A stretch of DNA of 64,000 nt from Datisca glomerata (Eukaryota > Streptophyta > Magnoliopsida > Cucurbitales > Datiscaceae), in the NCBI GenBank assembly GCA_003255025.1, contig QANY01009317.1:1533786-1597785 (forward strand), written 5' to 3'. A model generated the notes under the pieces. That model was not told the DNA's origin. It saw only the letters and a program-made list of their open reading frames with translations, and did not search any database. The position numbers and the translations under genes are program-made. Of this stretch, positions 46,430-56,711 are shown piece by piece. The first letter of the stretch is position 1, and each line of letters begins with the position of its first letter.

Positions 46430-46765
46430 ATTTATGTTTTCATCCTTGTTGCCACGACATTTCCATTGCCGTTGGCACAACGTTTCCTGTTCTCAATGTT
46501 TCCCATTCCCGTTGCCACAATGTTTCCCATTCTTGATGTTTCATGTTCCCATTGCCACAACGTTTCCCGTTCTCAATGTTTCCCATTCCTGTTGCCACAA
46601 CATTTCTCGTTCTCAACGTTTCCCATTCCCGTTCTCAATGTTTCCCGTTCTCATTGCCACATCGTTTCCTGCTCTCAACGTCTCATGTTCTCAACATTTC
46701 CCGTTCCCGTTCTCTATGTTTCCCATTCCCGTTGTCACAACGTTTCCCGCTTCCGATTCTGCTTC
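46430..46765. repeat. 40-bp minisatellite (with 20-bp half units)
   Basis: Built from 'cgtttcccgttctcaa' and 'tgtttcccattcccgttgcc' alternating with 'acaa'. Three overlapping plus-strand frames stay open across it (46373-46826), because the repeat lacks stops; there is no protein domain. Confidence 0.8.
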
Positions 46766-46886
46766 CGTTTCCACTTTTACTTCTGTTTCTACTTCCGCTT
46801 CCATTGCTGAGGGGCGTTTGATTTAGTTTTGAGCATTTTGGAAGGAATTTCTCGAGTTTTTCTCTCGCTCTCAATGAAAGCACCAA

Positions 46887-47426
46887 ATGCAAAGGAAAAA
46901 AAGTTCACACTTTTGTAATTGGTCGTGAATTTCTTACATCACATATGAAAATCAAGAGAATAATTTACATAGAGAGATAATAATGACACCATGATTTACG
47001 TGGAAAATCCTTGAAGGGAAGAAAAATCATGAGGAGATTTTGATAGTATTTCATTATGGAGAAAGAGTTTACAAGACTAATGAGTGTTGAGAGTTGTTGT
47101 CTCCTGTTTGAAGTTAAATCTTGCCTCTATTTATAGTTTTCATATAATCTGATACATCTTATCTAATTGTATCTAAAAATAGGATCAACAGAATATTTCT
47201 TGAGATCTAGCTTATTAACAATAACAACCAAGTGAATCTTGACCGTCTGATCAATCCAATGGTCTTCATTAGCTTCTCTTTGAATTGTAATGTCAGCAAT
47301 TCATGTACTTTCGTTTGATTGTTCTATTCTTTATATCCGCTTAATTGATCTTACGGTTCTCGCTTTATCTTATCTTCGATGAAATTTTCAGTCTAGATTT
47401 TAGAACATGTTATGTGAAATTTTATA
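46887..47426 (-). repeat. LTR (5') of the Tat-like element
   Basis: Begins TGCAAAGGAAAAAAAGTTCA and matches 41728-42311 in order, with numerous substitutions and small indels. The edge at 46887 is fixed by the abrupt switch to internal sequence (CTCTCAATGAAAGCACCAAA on the plus strand). Confidence 0.88.
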
Positions 47427-48040
47427 TCTACAAAATTTTTTATGTTTATCCGTCCATGGTGGACCCACCAATGAGAATATAGTTTTCTATAACTAATATA
47501 CTTAACGATTTCATATAAAATATAAAACATACTAATATGAGTTCTTATCGTTAAGAACGATATGATGTGACCGATCATTATGCAACCATTTCGTAGTGTA
47601 ATATGACTAAATCCAAACCTTTTCCTGTGTGCTCTTCGCAATTTTTCTTTCTTGTGAAATAAAATAATGAAAAAGAAAAGTCCAAATCCATTTTAACGTA
47701 ATCGACAGACAAATGTCCCTAATCCTCACTATACAGGTCGAATCAGGCTCTCTGAAGCTTTGTCCTAGACTAAGACTAACCACCTGACCGTGACAAATTG
47801 ACACCGGTTGTTTTTAACGCCATCTTCTTGTATCGTCGCTTAAACCTCCTTATAAATCATATAATCCATATCCATGTGGGTTTATCGAATCTATAACCAA
47901 ACCCCACTATCAGTTGGAGTCAAGGACAAGTTTTTGGCGAAGAAATTCTATTCCTCGTGTTAGATAATTGGAGGGTTTCTTTGTTTCTTATTCTTATGCA
48001 TCAACGAGGTCACTGAACGAAGAAACAGAAAGAAAGAGAA
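47427..48040 (+). promoter_or_regulatory. 5' flank of the TTC38-like gene
   Basis: No coding. A TATA-like TATAAAT lies at 47851-47857, about 185 bp before the start codon, a plausible core promoter with a leader of about 150 bp. A Tat-like LTR ends about 425 bp upstream of the TATA-like box. Confidence 0.35.
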
Positions 48041-51000
48041 ATGGAAGGACGGGTGAAATTGGACAGGTGGGGTTATGAAGTTAGGACCTCTTCGGACGCT
48101 TGCATATATGCCATTAACGCCTTCTATAACCAGGCAAGTTCTTCCACTTTATCTCTTGATTTTTTATTCAGGGGTGCTTTCGGTTCTTATTATCTGAAAA
48201 TGGGTTTTTGGATTTTGGGTTAAATGAGTGAAGGTCCTTAGTTATGGGAGACATAGGTCTGTGATTTTGGAAGCGCCGGCTCATGACAAAGACTGCGTTC
48301 TTGCCAACATTTTGGCCGCTCATTTCCTTTGCTCCTCCGATCCTTCTCGAGCACCTCTTCATCTTCAAGCTGCCAAGGTCCGTCTGGTAAGTTTCTACCT
48401 ATTCTCTGCTAGAAATGACTTTTAATTTTCTCACTTTTCTTTTGCTAGTGCTATTGTGAAATTTCTACTAACAAGATTCTGTGAAATTGGTTATGAGAAA
48501 GGATGAAGGTACGTCGTACGAGAAGGCTGTTTTCAAGGCTGTCTATTCTTTGATTTCTGAAGACAGAGACGACGATGTCGCTATCGAGTTACATGCTCAG
48601 GTGGGGTGCTCCTCTTTGGTTTGACTTATCTATTTTTTTGTTTTTTTCTTGATGTTCTTCATCTAGCATTTATGTACGTTTCAAATAGTTTTTATCAATC
48701 TTCAAGCCTCAACAGCTTTGTAGATTCAAGATTCCTCTCTAGTTTGCCTACTAATGGAATGATTATTGCTTTCCATCCGACAAATGCCTGCTGCTTATAT
48801 TGGCTTTTTTACTCTGAATCTGTGAATAAACATTTGAGGAATTTGCTTTTATTGGCTTGTTTCCTTGAGGCATTTAGGACATTGTCCGTGGACATCCAAT
48901 TGTGGCGAAAACAGAATTGGTAATATTTTTCTTGCATACAAAATTGAAACGAAGATGAAAATATGATTAAAACATCAGGCACATCTATGATGTAATATAA
49001 TGCCCAAGTTCATTCCAGAAATAACGAGGTTATATATAAAGATTTGCTTACTACTGGTTTCTTCATTGCTGGTACTCTAACTATATGTTTCGATGGTTTC
49101 ATCTCCAACAGGTCGTATTGATAAAGCTACTGATTCAGTTGGTAGTTAGTTAAATGTTTGCTATAATTAGCAGTTAGAGTTAAGGTCAGCTTTATAATTC
49201 GGAATAACTCACTTGCTTGGAAAAGAAACCGTAACTGAAGCCATTTCATATGCATGTACCTCAGAACCAATTGTTATAGCAATTATTTGCTGTGATAACA
49301 AGTAGTAAATTATTTTGCATGAAATCTTATTTTTAGATGTAACCCGATGTAGTTCTGCTTTCACTATAATTAATTTTAAAGTCTTTGTTCTTGTCCAATT
49401 ATCTTGCAGCTCTTAAAAGAATTCCCGAAAGATCTGGTATCGCTGAAAAGGGCCCAAGTGTTGTGCTTCTACATGGGGCATGCTGATTTATCCTTGGATC
49501 TAGTTCAGCAGGTTCCTTGCTGTACAACGAATGTTTTGTTATTTATTTTAAACCAAATATAAAAGTTTTAATTCGGAGTATAGCTACTCTAAATTTATTC
49601 TAAACAGAGAGTACTTGAATAAGATACTCGTTCTATGAGTTGACATTTTAAATAGTAGCGTTTCAATTTGACCCGATCCAATTTTTTATTTGTTAGGTAT
49701 TACCAGAAAACGAAGAAGAAGACTACATCTATGGAATGCTCGCTTTTCCTTTACTAGAGCTTAACAAAATCGATGATGCTGAGAAAGCTGCAAGAAAGGG
49801 ACTTGATATCAATAACAAGGACTGCTGGGCGCAACATGCTGTGAGTTATATCCATCTGACATCTAGAAAATGCACTTTGTCTCATTGTTAATCGTTATCT
49901 CTCCTATCTGGATTTTCTAAAAATTACAATGATTTAGCCATTCATTTTTTTAATAAGAATAAACCTTAAGGTTTCAATACTCGACTTAATACCTCTAAAA
50001 TAGCAAGAATTAGACATCATAATGTTAAATAATACAATGTCAGAAGTATCAATGACATTGGCAATTTGAACACCCTTCTGACTATTGTAGTATTTGGATC
50101 TTATGCAGTTGTGCCATGTTCTTCAATATGATTGCCATTTTAGAGAAGCAATAGAGTTTATGGAAGCATGCTCTTCTTCATGGACAACTTGTTCGTCATT
50201 TATGTATGCACTTTTAAGTCATCTAAAAGAGTTCACCAATAATATTATCTCTTTATTTGATGTATATGTGGCTGACGGATTTTAATGTTCAGGCTGACTC
50301 ACAATTGGTGGCATGTAGCTCTATGTTACTTGGAAGCTCACTCCCCAATTGAAAAAATCCTAGAGATATACGATAAATGTATATGGAAGGAGTTAGAGAA
50401 GCCTGATGCTGTACAAGCAGAGGTTTGATATTTCTTGTTTCATAAACATGACCCCTTTTCGATTTTAATATTTGATTCTTAACAATTTGGGTGCCTCCAG
50501 GTATACCTGAATGCCCTTGGTTTGTTATTGCGGTTATATGTGCGGGATCAAATTGACCTCTTTGAGGATCGACTGAAGATCTTAGCAGATAAGATAACAG
50601 ATCATGTGAGTTACAAAACATACCTTGCATTATAAAAATCTTTAGCAGGTACTCATCTACTTTATTAGGTCATTCGAGTTATATTACTCTCGAGGATGTT
50701 TTTCGCTGCTGATTGTAATGTTATTTAAATGATCCTAGATGATCTTTAGAAGATTTGTTTGGATTTTGTAGTGTCTTAAGTAGTTTTAGACAGTTTGATT
50801 CTTATGAAGAGTATGTAAAATTTTAAGTCAAATGCTATCTTGTTATCCTTAAAGTAGCGTCTCTACGTCTTTCTACTATTCTCCAATAATGAAAAGTGTT
50901 CCTCAAATTTCAGACCTACTGGCATATGGAATGGCACCTTGATTTGTTGATATTGTGGGCTTTGGCTAATACCCATGAGTTCTCTAAAGCAGAAGATTTA

Positions 51001-52604
51001 CTCAAAAGCATGAAGTCCAGGTTAAAAAGATTTTCCCCTGCACTGTGTTTTTCACCCTTATTTTATTGAATTTGAGATTTGACATATATTTTACTTTCCA
51101 TCCTGCATCCTTCATGTAGAGTTTCTAGAATGAGCAAGAAAAAACAAATGAAAATGCAGAGAGGAATCCTGGTTCGTTACTCCTTTCCCTTTGATTCGTT
51201 ATCTCCTATTAATCTTTTTTGTTCTTTAGCTCGTTTTTTGCCATTTTGATGCTCTATTGTCATTTCTTGTAATTTTCTCATTAAATACAAAACTTTCCTC
51301 GATATGGTCAAGAAGGACGCGGCTGAGGCTTCTCCTCCAGAAATTTCTGTTTTCAAACTCTTAACCTTGTTTAATCATTTTTTAGTTGCCTTTTCAATAG
51401 TATCTTAGTTTCTTCTTCATTTCTCTAGAAAACAAAACTAAAGAAAGTGAAGTCACTTTTGAAATAGTAGGCCCTTCATATGTGTTCTATTCTCAGCTTG
51501 CAGAAGCACTATACGAGTATGGAAGAGGTAACGAAAAGCAAGCATTAGTGTTGCTTGGTCCAGATTTTGATGCCAACGATTTTAAGGTATCTTTACTCAA
51601 AAACGTTTTTATTTCTCATTGCATCTTCATCAAAATATGACATAATGCTCTATGCAATAGATAATCGGGGCATCTGACGAACAACTTGACGTATTCAATG
51701 AAGTTTGGTACAATATTTTGTTGAATGTCGGAGTACCAACAAAAGGTAAGACTGTCTTTTTTTTTGTCAACATTCTACGGTTTAAATAGTAATAATGGTT
51801 GGTTTGGTTTCAGTTTTTACGAAACCATTAAATTTAGTTTGGGTTCGATTTCCTTTTAATATCACCCAACTCAAACCAAACCGGCTATTTAGGTACGAGG
51901 AAAAGTCTAATTTCATCGCAACCTAACCCAACCCTCATGCATGATCTCAACTTAATAAAATAAGATTTATTTTTTTATTGATTACGTACAAATTATTTTA
52001 TTAATTAAGTTATCTAACAAAATAAGATTTATTTTATTACATGTGTTCTTTTCTTGCATTAACTATGTTAACTTTAAATACAAAAGAAATGAGACCGTCA
52101 ACCCGAATCAAACCGATAGTTAATGGTTTGATTTGGGTTGGTTTAGTGTTTGATTGGTTTGGTTTGTTAATTTATATCAATCTCATTATATTGGTTTGGT
52201 TATAGAATTGATTTAAAATCAAATCATGGTTTGTTCATTTATATCAATCTCATTATATTGGTTTGGTTATAGAATTGATCTAAAATCAAATCAAACCGCT
52301 CAATAAACACCTCTAGTCAACAGGCTAGTCCATTTTGGTTTCCTTCTGACTGACTGCGATGCTTAAAATGCAGCGATTGAAATAATAGAGAAGCGGATCC
52401 AAAAGAGGGAGGGAGTCCCTTTCTTGTGGCGCCTTTTGGTACGACATTAACTTAATTCTTAGACCCATGGTGTCTACTTTTGTTGATATGATATCTCTAC
52501 TTTTGTTGTGTTGGGGGTAGGAGAGAGGCTATAAGTTAACAGGAAGGCCGGAAGCTGCCATTGCAGGCGAGAAGGCGTCGACTTTGGAGGTTGCATATTT
52601 TTAG
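48041..52604 (+). CDS. Tetratricopeptide repeat protein 38 (TTC38)-like
   Basis: Fourteen exons: 48041-48133, 48234-48386, 48502-48600, 49410-49511, 49697-49840, 50109-50203, 50293-50422, 50501-50605, 50914-51020, 51120-51171, 51497-51586, 51661-51745, 52374-52438, 52521-52604. They join in frame to 467 aa, matching the length of TTC38 proteins (about 470). The family is conserved from bacteria to plants and animals; its role is poorly known, and it is probably a cytosolic protein-protein interaction scaffold. Key blocks: DRWGYEVRTSSDACIYAINA, VLANILAAHFLCSSDPSRA, YIYGMLAFPLLELNKIDDAE, KDCWAQHAVCHVLQYDCHFR, the hallmark THNWWHVALCYLE (family HN.WH.AL..ie), TYWHMEWHLDLLILWALA, and C-terminal RREGVPFLWRLLERGY-like ending. 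Exon 1 ends at a GC donor (CAG/GCAAGT); other introns are GT-AG. Intron 12 holds a MITE-like insert. The start is the only Met before the conserved LDRWGYEV. Confidence 0.93.
51785..52318. mobile_element. hAT-type MITE-like insert in intron 12 of the TTC38-like gene
   Basis: The right end on the minus strand reads GACTAGAGGTGTTTATTGAG, then GGTTTGATTT, the usual 'TAGAGGTG' hAT-MITE end. The left end has 'atggttggtttggtttcag'. The interior is rich in AACCAAACC words. A 69-bp block ('gtttgttcatttatatcaat' .. 'attgat.taaaatcaaat') is tandemly duplicated at about 52163-52298. The insert explains why this intron is longer (628 bp) than most. Confidence 0.5.
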
Positions 52605-53184
52605 TACCCGTTTTGATCACTTCCACGTTCATACTTCCCCTTAAATCTGATAGTTTGAACATACACAAACACTAGCATCCCCCATCCTCCCCCCCCACCC
52701 CCCTCCCCCAAAAAAAGAAAAACAAACCCCGTCTGTTATGTTGTAATTCCTAAGGATCAAGAACAATTGATTGTATCTGATAAGAAATTATGGTATTACA
52801 CTACGGAACATTTTTACATTGTACTACAGACTACATAGATGTTAATGAAGACAAATTGCTTAGGATGATTAATTGGAGGGTCATGGGTTTGAACTTTTAT
52901 AATTTAATTTACTCTTATAATCTGAAAATTTGGATGCTTGGACGCATCTTATGTCATAATAACACGCACTGAAAAAGTGGCCTAACCTAATCTATCGGCT
53001 AATTGACATTTTTTACCCACTACAAATGCCCCATTTTCCTACCTCTTTTGACATTTTTACACAACCTGATAATGACCTTTCTTAATACATCCAAAAATGT
53101 TCTGACACATGTTTTACTATGTAGTCAACCCACACATGTGCATGTGGGATGTGGCCCCTTATCCAATTACCTCCTTCCATCCAA
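52605..53184. other. Region between convergent genes, with a C-run (minus-strand G-quadruplex motif)
   Basis: Holds the 3' untranslated regions of both neighbours. At 52681-52709 the plus strand is CCC-ATCCT-CCCCCCCC-A-CCCCCC-T-CCCCC. This gives four G-runs of at least three on the minus strand with short loops. No open frame with a domain. Confidence 0.55.
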
Positions 53185-55119
53185 TCAGTCTTTCGTCACG
53201 TCAGAATTCATGTTCGAAATGGAAGGCCTTACTCCACGTGTACGGCTACGAATCCTCCTTAGCTCCTCCACCACCTCCCTCGCGTCCGGTCTATCGTCTT
53301 TATCCGCCGCAACGCACCGGAACGCCAGCTCCGCCGCCGCGTCAACGCCGTCCATCGCCTCCGAATCCATAGCCAGAAATGTGTCCACCACCTGATGAAG
53401 CTGACCCATCTGGATCTTAGACACCACTAGATCAGCCAGAGCCATTTCCCTCTTGTCCCTGCACTGATCCACTGCTTTCAACCCCGTAATCAGCTCCAAC
53501 AACACCACTCCGAAACTGTACACGTCACTCTTCTCTGTTAATCTAAACGATCGGTGATAATCAGGATCCAAGTACCCAGGCGTCCCCTGAGGACCAGTCC
53601 AAACGTACCCAGATGAAGCCGACGATGAATCAGGGAAGATTAACAGCCTGGAGAGCCCAAAGTCTCCGACTTTGATTCTCATGTCTCTCTCTACAAAAAT
53701 GTTGGACGAAGTAATGTCTCTGTGAACAATTGGGGGAACTACAGAGAAATGCAAGTACTCCATGGCCATGGCTGTTTGCAGAGCTACGTCGATTCTCACT
53801 GCCCATGTCAGCGACCCTTTTCGGTGCAAGCTTTTTGGGCCATGGAGATGGTCTGCTAGAGTCCCATTTGGGACGTAGTCGTAAATTAGAATAAGCCCTC
53901 TTGGGTCGCTGCAATAGCCATGGAGCTTGACGAGATTCGGGTGGTTAATTGAAGAAAGAATCAGAATTTCATTGCAGAAGGACTTAGTGGAGAAGGCGCG
54001 GCCTGCGGCGGCGGCGTGATGGTGGTGCTTATGGAGGTACTTCACGGCGACTATTCTTCCGTCCTGTAGCTGCCCTAAGAACACCGACCCAAACCCACCG
54101 TCGCCGATTTTCCGTTTCGGGTCGAACCGATTCGTCGAGGATTCGAGTTCTTCGTAGGTGAAGACCGGCGGAAAAAGATGAGCGGACCGGTGATTGTTGA
54201 GAAAGATAGCAGCTGGGTCTTCCTCCTCAGCCGACGATCTCAACCATCTATACCTAAAAATCGCTGCAGAAACCGAAATAATCGACAACAAGCACGCCAA
54301 AGCCAAGATTGAAGACATAATAGCGATTCTATTGGGGTTGTCTTGCCGAACCCATGGAGGCGAGAACCGAGATTTGGAGCGAAAGCAAATGAATTGCTTA
54401 TTTGGGTCAGAAGAATTGAACCCGCAAACACCATTCTTAGCTTGGCACTCTTTACAGTTCAAAAAGTAACGATCTTGAGCTTCATCCCACTCGACTTCAA
54501 TCCCAGATCTGAGAATAATATCCAAAAACCCCAAAACATCGCCTTGACAACCCTGCTCCGAAATGGGATGATGTGAAATCCCACAATCACGAAGCAAATG
54601 AACTGGATTTTTAATAACCTTGCACTCCCATGGACAATGGCTGCAATTGGGAAGAGCAGGAGGCGAACACGGCCGGAGCAAAGACAGCCGAGAGCAATAT
54701 CCGTCGGAGATTCGAAACGGCGAGCCAGAGAGGTTAATGGAGCGGTTGGGGATGGAGAGGAAGCGAGAAACAGAGCAGTTCCTATTGGATTCATTTGTTG
54801 CAGTCGATGTGTTCGACGAAATGGGTGAGAGAAGCAGAGTGGCGGAGCTAGTGTTGTAGCTGAGGAGAGAGAAAGAGAGGTCATTTATGGAGATGATAGA
54901 ATGAGGAGAGGAACAATTAACTTGGAAAGAAGGGTGACCACAGCCTGGTGAAGAAGAGAAAGGGAAGGAAGGGAAAGAGGAGAATGGTGGGCATGAAGAT
55001 GTGGAAGTTTGAGTTTTTGAGGAGCAAGTGGAAGCAGCGGTGAGCAATGGGTAGAGTGTGAAGAAGAAGATGAGAAGGGTGGAAAGGAAAGTAGAAGAAT
55101 GAGGACGAAATGGAGGCAT
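53185..55119 (-). CDS. Wall-associated / LRK10L-type receptor-like kinase
   Basis: A 644-aa intronless protein, a plasma-membrane receptor kinase. Seen in order: signal peptide (about 1-30, hydrophobic FLSTLLIFFFTLYPLLTAAS); a Cys-rich GUB_WAK-like galacturonan-binding region (about 43-150, with FPFSSSPGCGHPSFQVNC); a WAK-associated C-terminal Cys region (about 158-245, ending in NCKECQAKNGVCGFN); a transmembrane helix (about 265-288); and a kinase domain (about 335-620). The kinase has the Gly loop IGDGGFGSVFLG, VAVK Lys360, Glu384, VHRDITSSN with catalytic Asp468, DFG Asp486 and GTPGYLDPDY. It is therefore an RD kinase with all catalytic residues. A juxtamembrane PPVFTYEELESSTNRFD is typical of LRK10L/WAKL proteins. 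His- and Ala-rich insert KHHHHAAAAG (364-373) is unusual. The ligand is unknown; cell-wall pectin fragments are the family expectation. It converges with the TTC38-like gene. Confidence 0.93.
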   Translation of the reverse strand: MPPFRPHSSTFLSTLLIFFFTLYPLLTAASTCSSKTQTSTSSCPPFSSFPSFPFSSSPGCGHPSFQVNCSSPHSIISINDLSFSLLSYNTSSATLLLSPISSNTSTATNESNRNCSVSRFLSIPNRSINLSGSPFRISDGYCSRLSLLRPCSPPALPNCSHCPWECKVIKNPVHLLRDCGISHHPISEQGCQGDVLGFLDIILRSGIEVEWDEAQDRYFLNCKECQAKNGVCGFNSSDPNKQFICFRSKSRFSPPWVRQDNPNRIAIMSSILALACLLSIISVSAAIFRYRWLRSSAEEEDPAAIFLNNHRSAHLFPPVFTYEELESSTNRFDPKRKIGDGGFGSVFLGQLQDGRIVAVKYLHKHHHHAAAAGRAFSTKSFCNEILILSSINHPNLVKLHGYCSDPRGLILIYDYVPNGTLADHLHGPKSLHRKGSLTWAVRIDVALQTAMAMEYLHFSVVPPIVHRDITSSNIFVERDMRIKVGDFGLSRLLIFPDSSSASSGYVWTGPQGTPGYLDPDYHRSFRLTEKSDVYSFGVVLLELITGLKAVDQCRDKREMALADLVVSKIQMGQLHQVVDTFLAMDSEAMDGVDAAAELAFRCVAADKDDRPDAREVVEELRRIRSRTRGVRPSISNMNSDVTKD

Positions 55120-55234
55120 TGAAGCAGAGAAGAAAATAGTCAGTAATGGAAGGACATGGAGGTGGAACTTGAGAGATCTGAATCTGAGTTCTAAGATTTT
55201 GAGTTTTGTTTTTGCCTGTGTTCTTGGAACTGCA

Positions 55235-55236
<2 letters not shown>

Positions 55237-55306
<70 letters not shown>
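55237..55306. repeat. Long (GA)n microsatellite in the kinase gene's 5' leader or promoter
   Basis: About 70 bp of almost perfect GA repeat on the plus strand, so (TC)n on the gene's strand, about 120-190 bp upstream of the start codon. Pyrimidine tracts of this kind are common in plant 5' leaders and core promoters. The frame at 55169-55465 (plus) is only its translation. Confidence 0.9.
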
Positions 55307-55308
<2 letters not shown>

Positions 55309-55970
55309 TGAGAGAGAGAGATGGGTCTCGTGGTTAGAGCAAAGGTCACGTGAAGGAAAGAATGTGGATGAAGACGAGAGAAAATCGAAATCTGTGTGGA
55401 AATATAGTGGAAGTGTAAAGCCTTTTCTTCTCCACTCCTTTCGGTTTTTTTTTTCCTTTAAATAAATGCTTTTGCTTTTTTACCATATTAGTTTTGGTTC
55501 GAAAATTCTTTGGTAGGTGACTCAATTGTTGACCTTTTTTACTCCCTCGTTTAATTAGTGTGTTGTTATTTTCATAGATGGTGCAATAGTGCCAAAATAA
55601 GTAGGGTAAAATTCAAAAACATTCCCTATATCATTTGTAAATAAAAATTTCTATTCACACCTCAAAAATATCCTGTATCAATACTAGCTCTATATATCGT
55701 TAGCCTCTCCTTTGCAAAGAGTAACTACTAAACTAAACCACTCCTTCAAATGTGGTTTTTTTCTAGATGGAGGTCTTCCTGATCCCTTCTCAGCTAAGAT
55801 TTCTCTTTTAGTTGTTTGCTTTTAATTTTCTTTTGATTTATCTGCCTCATCATATTTATTAGTGATTTTCTTTATAAAATTATATATATAGTTTTGATCT
55901 CTCATATAGATGAGAGTTTCCTTTGTTTCTATGGGAGCCTCTTGGAAGTATAGACTTTAGGACTCAATTA
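55307..55970. promoter_or_regulatory. Upstream region of the receptor kinase
   Basis: Gene-free DNA that should contain the promoter of the minus-strand kinase. No element could be pinned down beyond the microsatellite. Confidence 0.3.
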
Positions 55971-55974
55971 TGAT

Positions 55975-56660
55975 ATATTTGATGGGTGTTATTGAATTTT
56001 CTCAGCCTCAAAAGTTAGCTTGAAATGTGATAGTTTCCCATACACTTATAAACTGACTATCAGACTCTTCCACAACCGATATAAGATAATCCTAACAATC
56101 TCTCCTGTCACACATCAGTCCAGAGTTGGATGACTATTGACTCACTCTACCCAGATTCACCAACCATCAGGGCTTGAGTCAGATAACCGTCGACTCGCTT
56201 CAACCGGATTCACCGTACACCAGGTTATGAGTCGGAGGGCTAATGATTCACTTCACCTGGATTGGGCTGTAGATTGGTTGGATAAACCTTGACCTAACTA
56301 TGATACCAGTGTTGGGTACTATTGGGCCTTCTCAACCCTAAAAGTTAGCTTGAGAGATGATATTTTCCCTCACAATTATAAACTGAGTACCCGTCCCTTC
56401 CACAACCGATGTGAGGAAACAATCTCATCCGTCACACATTGGGACCTGAATCGGATAATTATCGACATATTCCACCCCGATTCACCAACCAGCAGGTCCT
56501 GAGTCGAATAACGGTCGACCCACTGCACCCGAATTACCATACATCAGGTCGTGTGTCGAGGAGCCAAAAATTCACTTCACCCGATTCATCACACGTCAAG
56601 TTATGCGTTGGGGGGCTAACGACTCACTTTCCTAGATTGGACTGGAGACTTGTTGCAGGC
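55975..56660. repeat. Tandem pair of about 330-bp repeat units
   Basis: Unit one (about 55980-56305) and unit two (about 56310-56660) share 'aaaagttagcttga', 'gata.tttccc', 'ttataaactga', 'cttccacaaccgat', 'gattcaccaacca', 'tgagtc..ataac.gtcgac' and 'ggctaa.gattcactt'. Divergence is considerable. The sequence between them reads 'gataccagtgttgggtacta'. This is a dispersed-repeat type I cannot classify; it is not coding. Confidence 0.75.
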
Positions 56661-56711
56661 CATTATTCATCACAATGCTCTATAAGAATACCATAGCTTA
56701 CGTGTACAGTA

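Larger units (their letters stand above)
41728..47426 (-). mobile_element. Protein-less LTR retrotransposon, Tat-like LARD (5.7 kb)
   Basis: Two direct long terminal repeats (41728-42311 and 46887-47426) flank about 4.6 kb. On the minus strand the 5' LTR is followed by TTTGGTGCTTTCATTGAGAG, the start of the internal region seen in plant Tat-lineage Gypsy elements. The 3' LTR is preceded by a purine tract (AATGGGGGCC, about 42324-42333). The inside has no gag, protease, reverse transcriptase or integrase. It is strongly pyrimidine-rich on the plus strand and holds several minisatellites, listed separately. Flanking 5-mers (GGGAT, TCTAC) do not match, so no target duplication survives. It would need proteins from another element to move. 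Confidence 0.75.

Noticed and set aside
46373..46826. Three overlapping 92-145-codon frames in all three plus-strand frames
   Set aside because: A stop-free 40-bp minisatellite is open in every frame.
54194..54859. Several plus-strand frames antisense to the receptor kinase
   Set aside because: Shadows of the kinase coding sequence.
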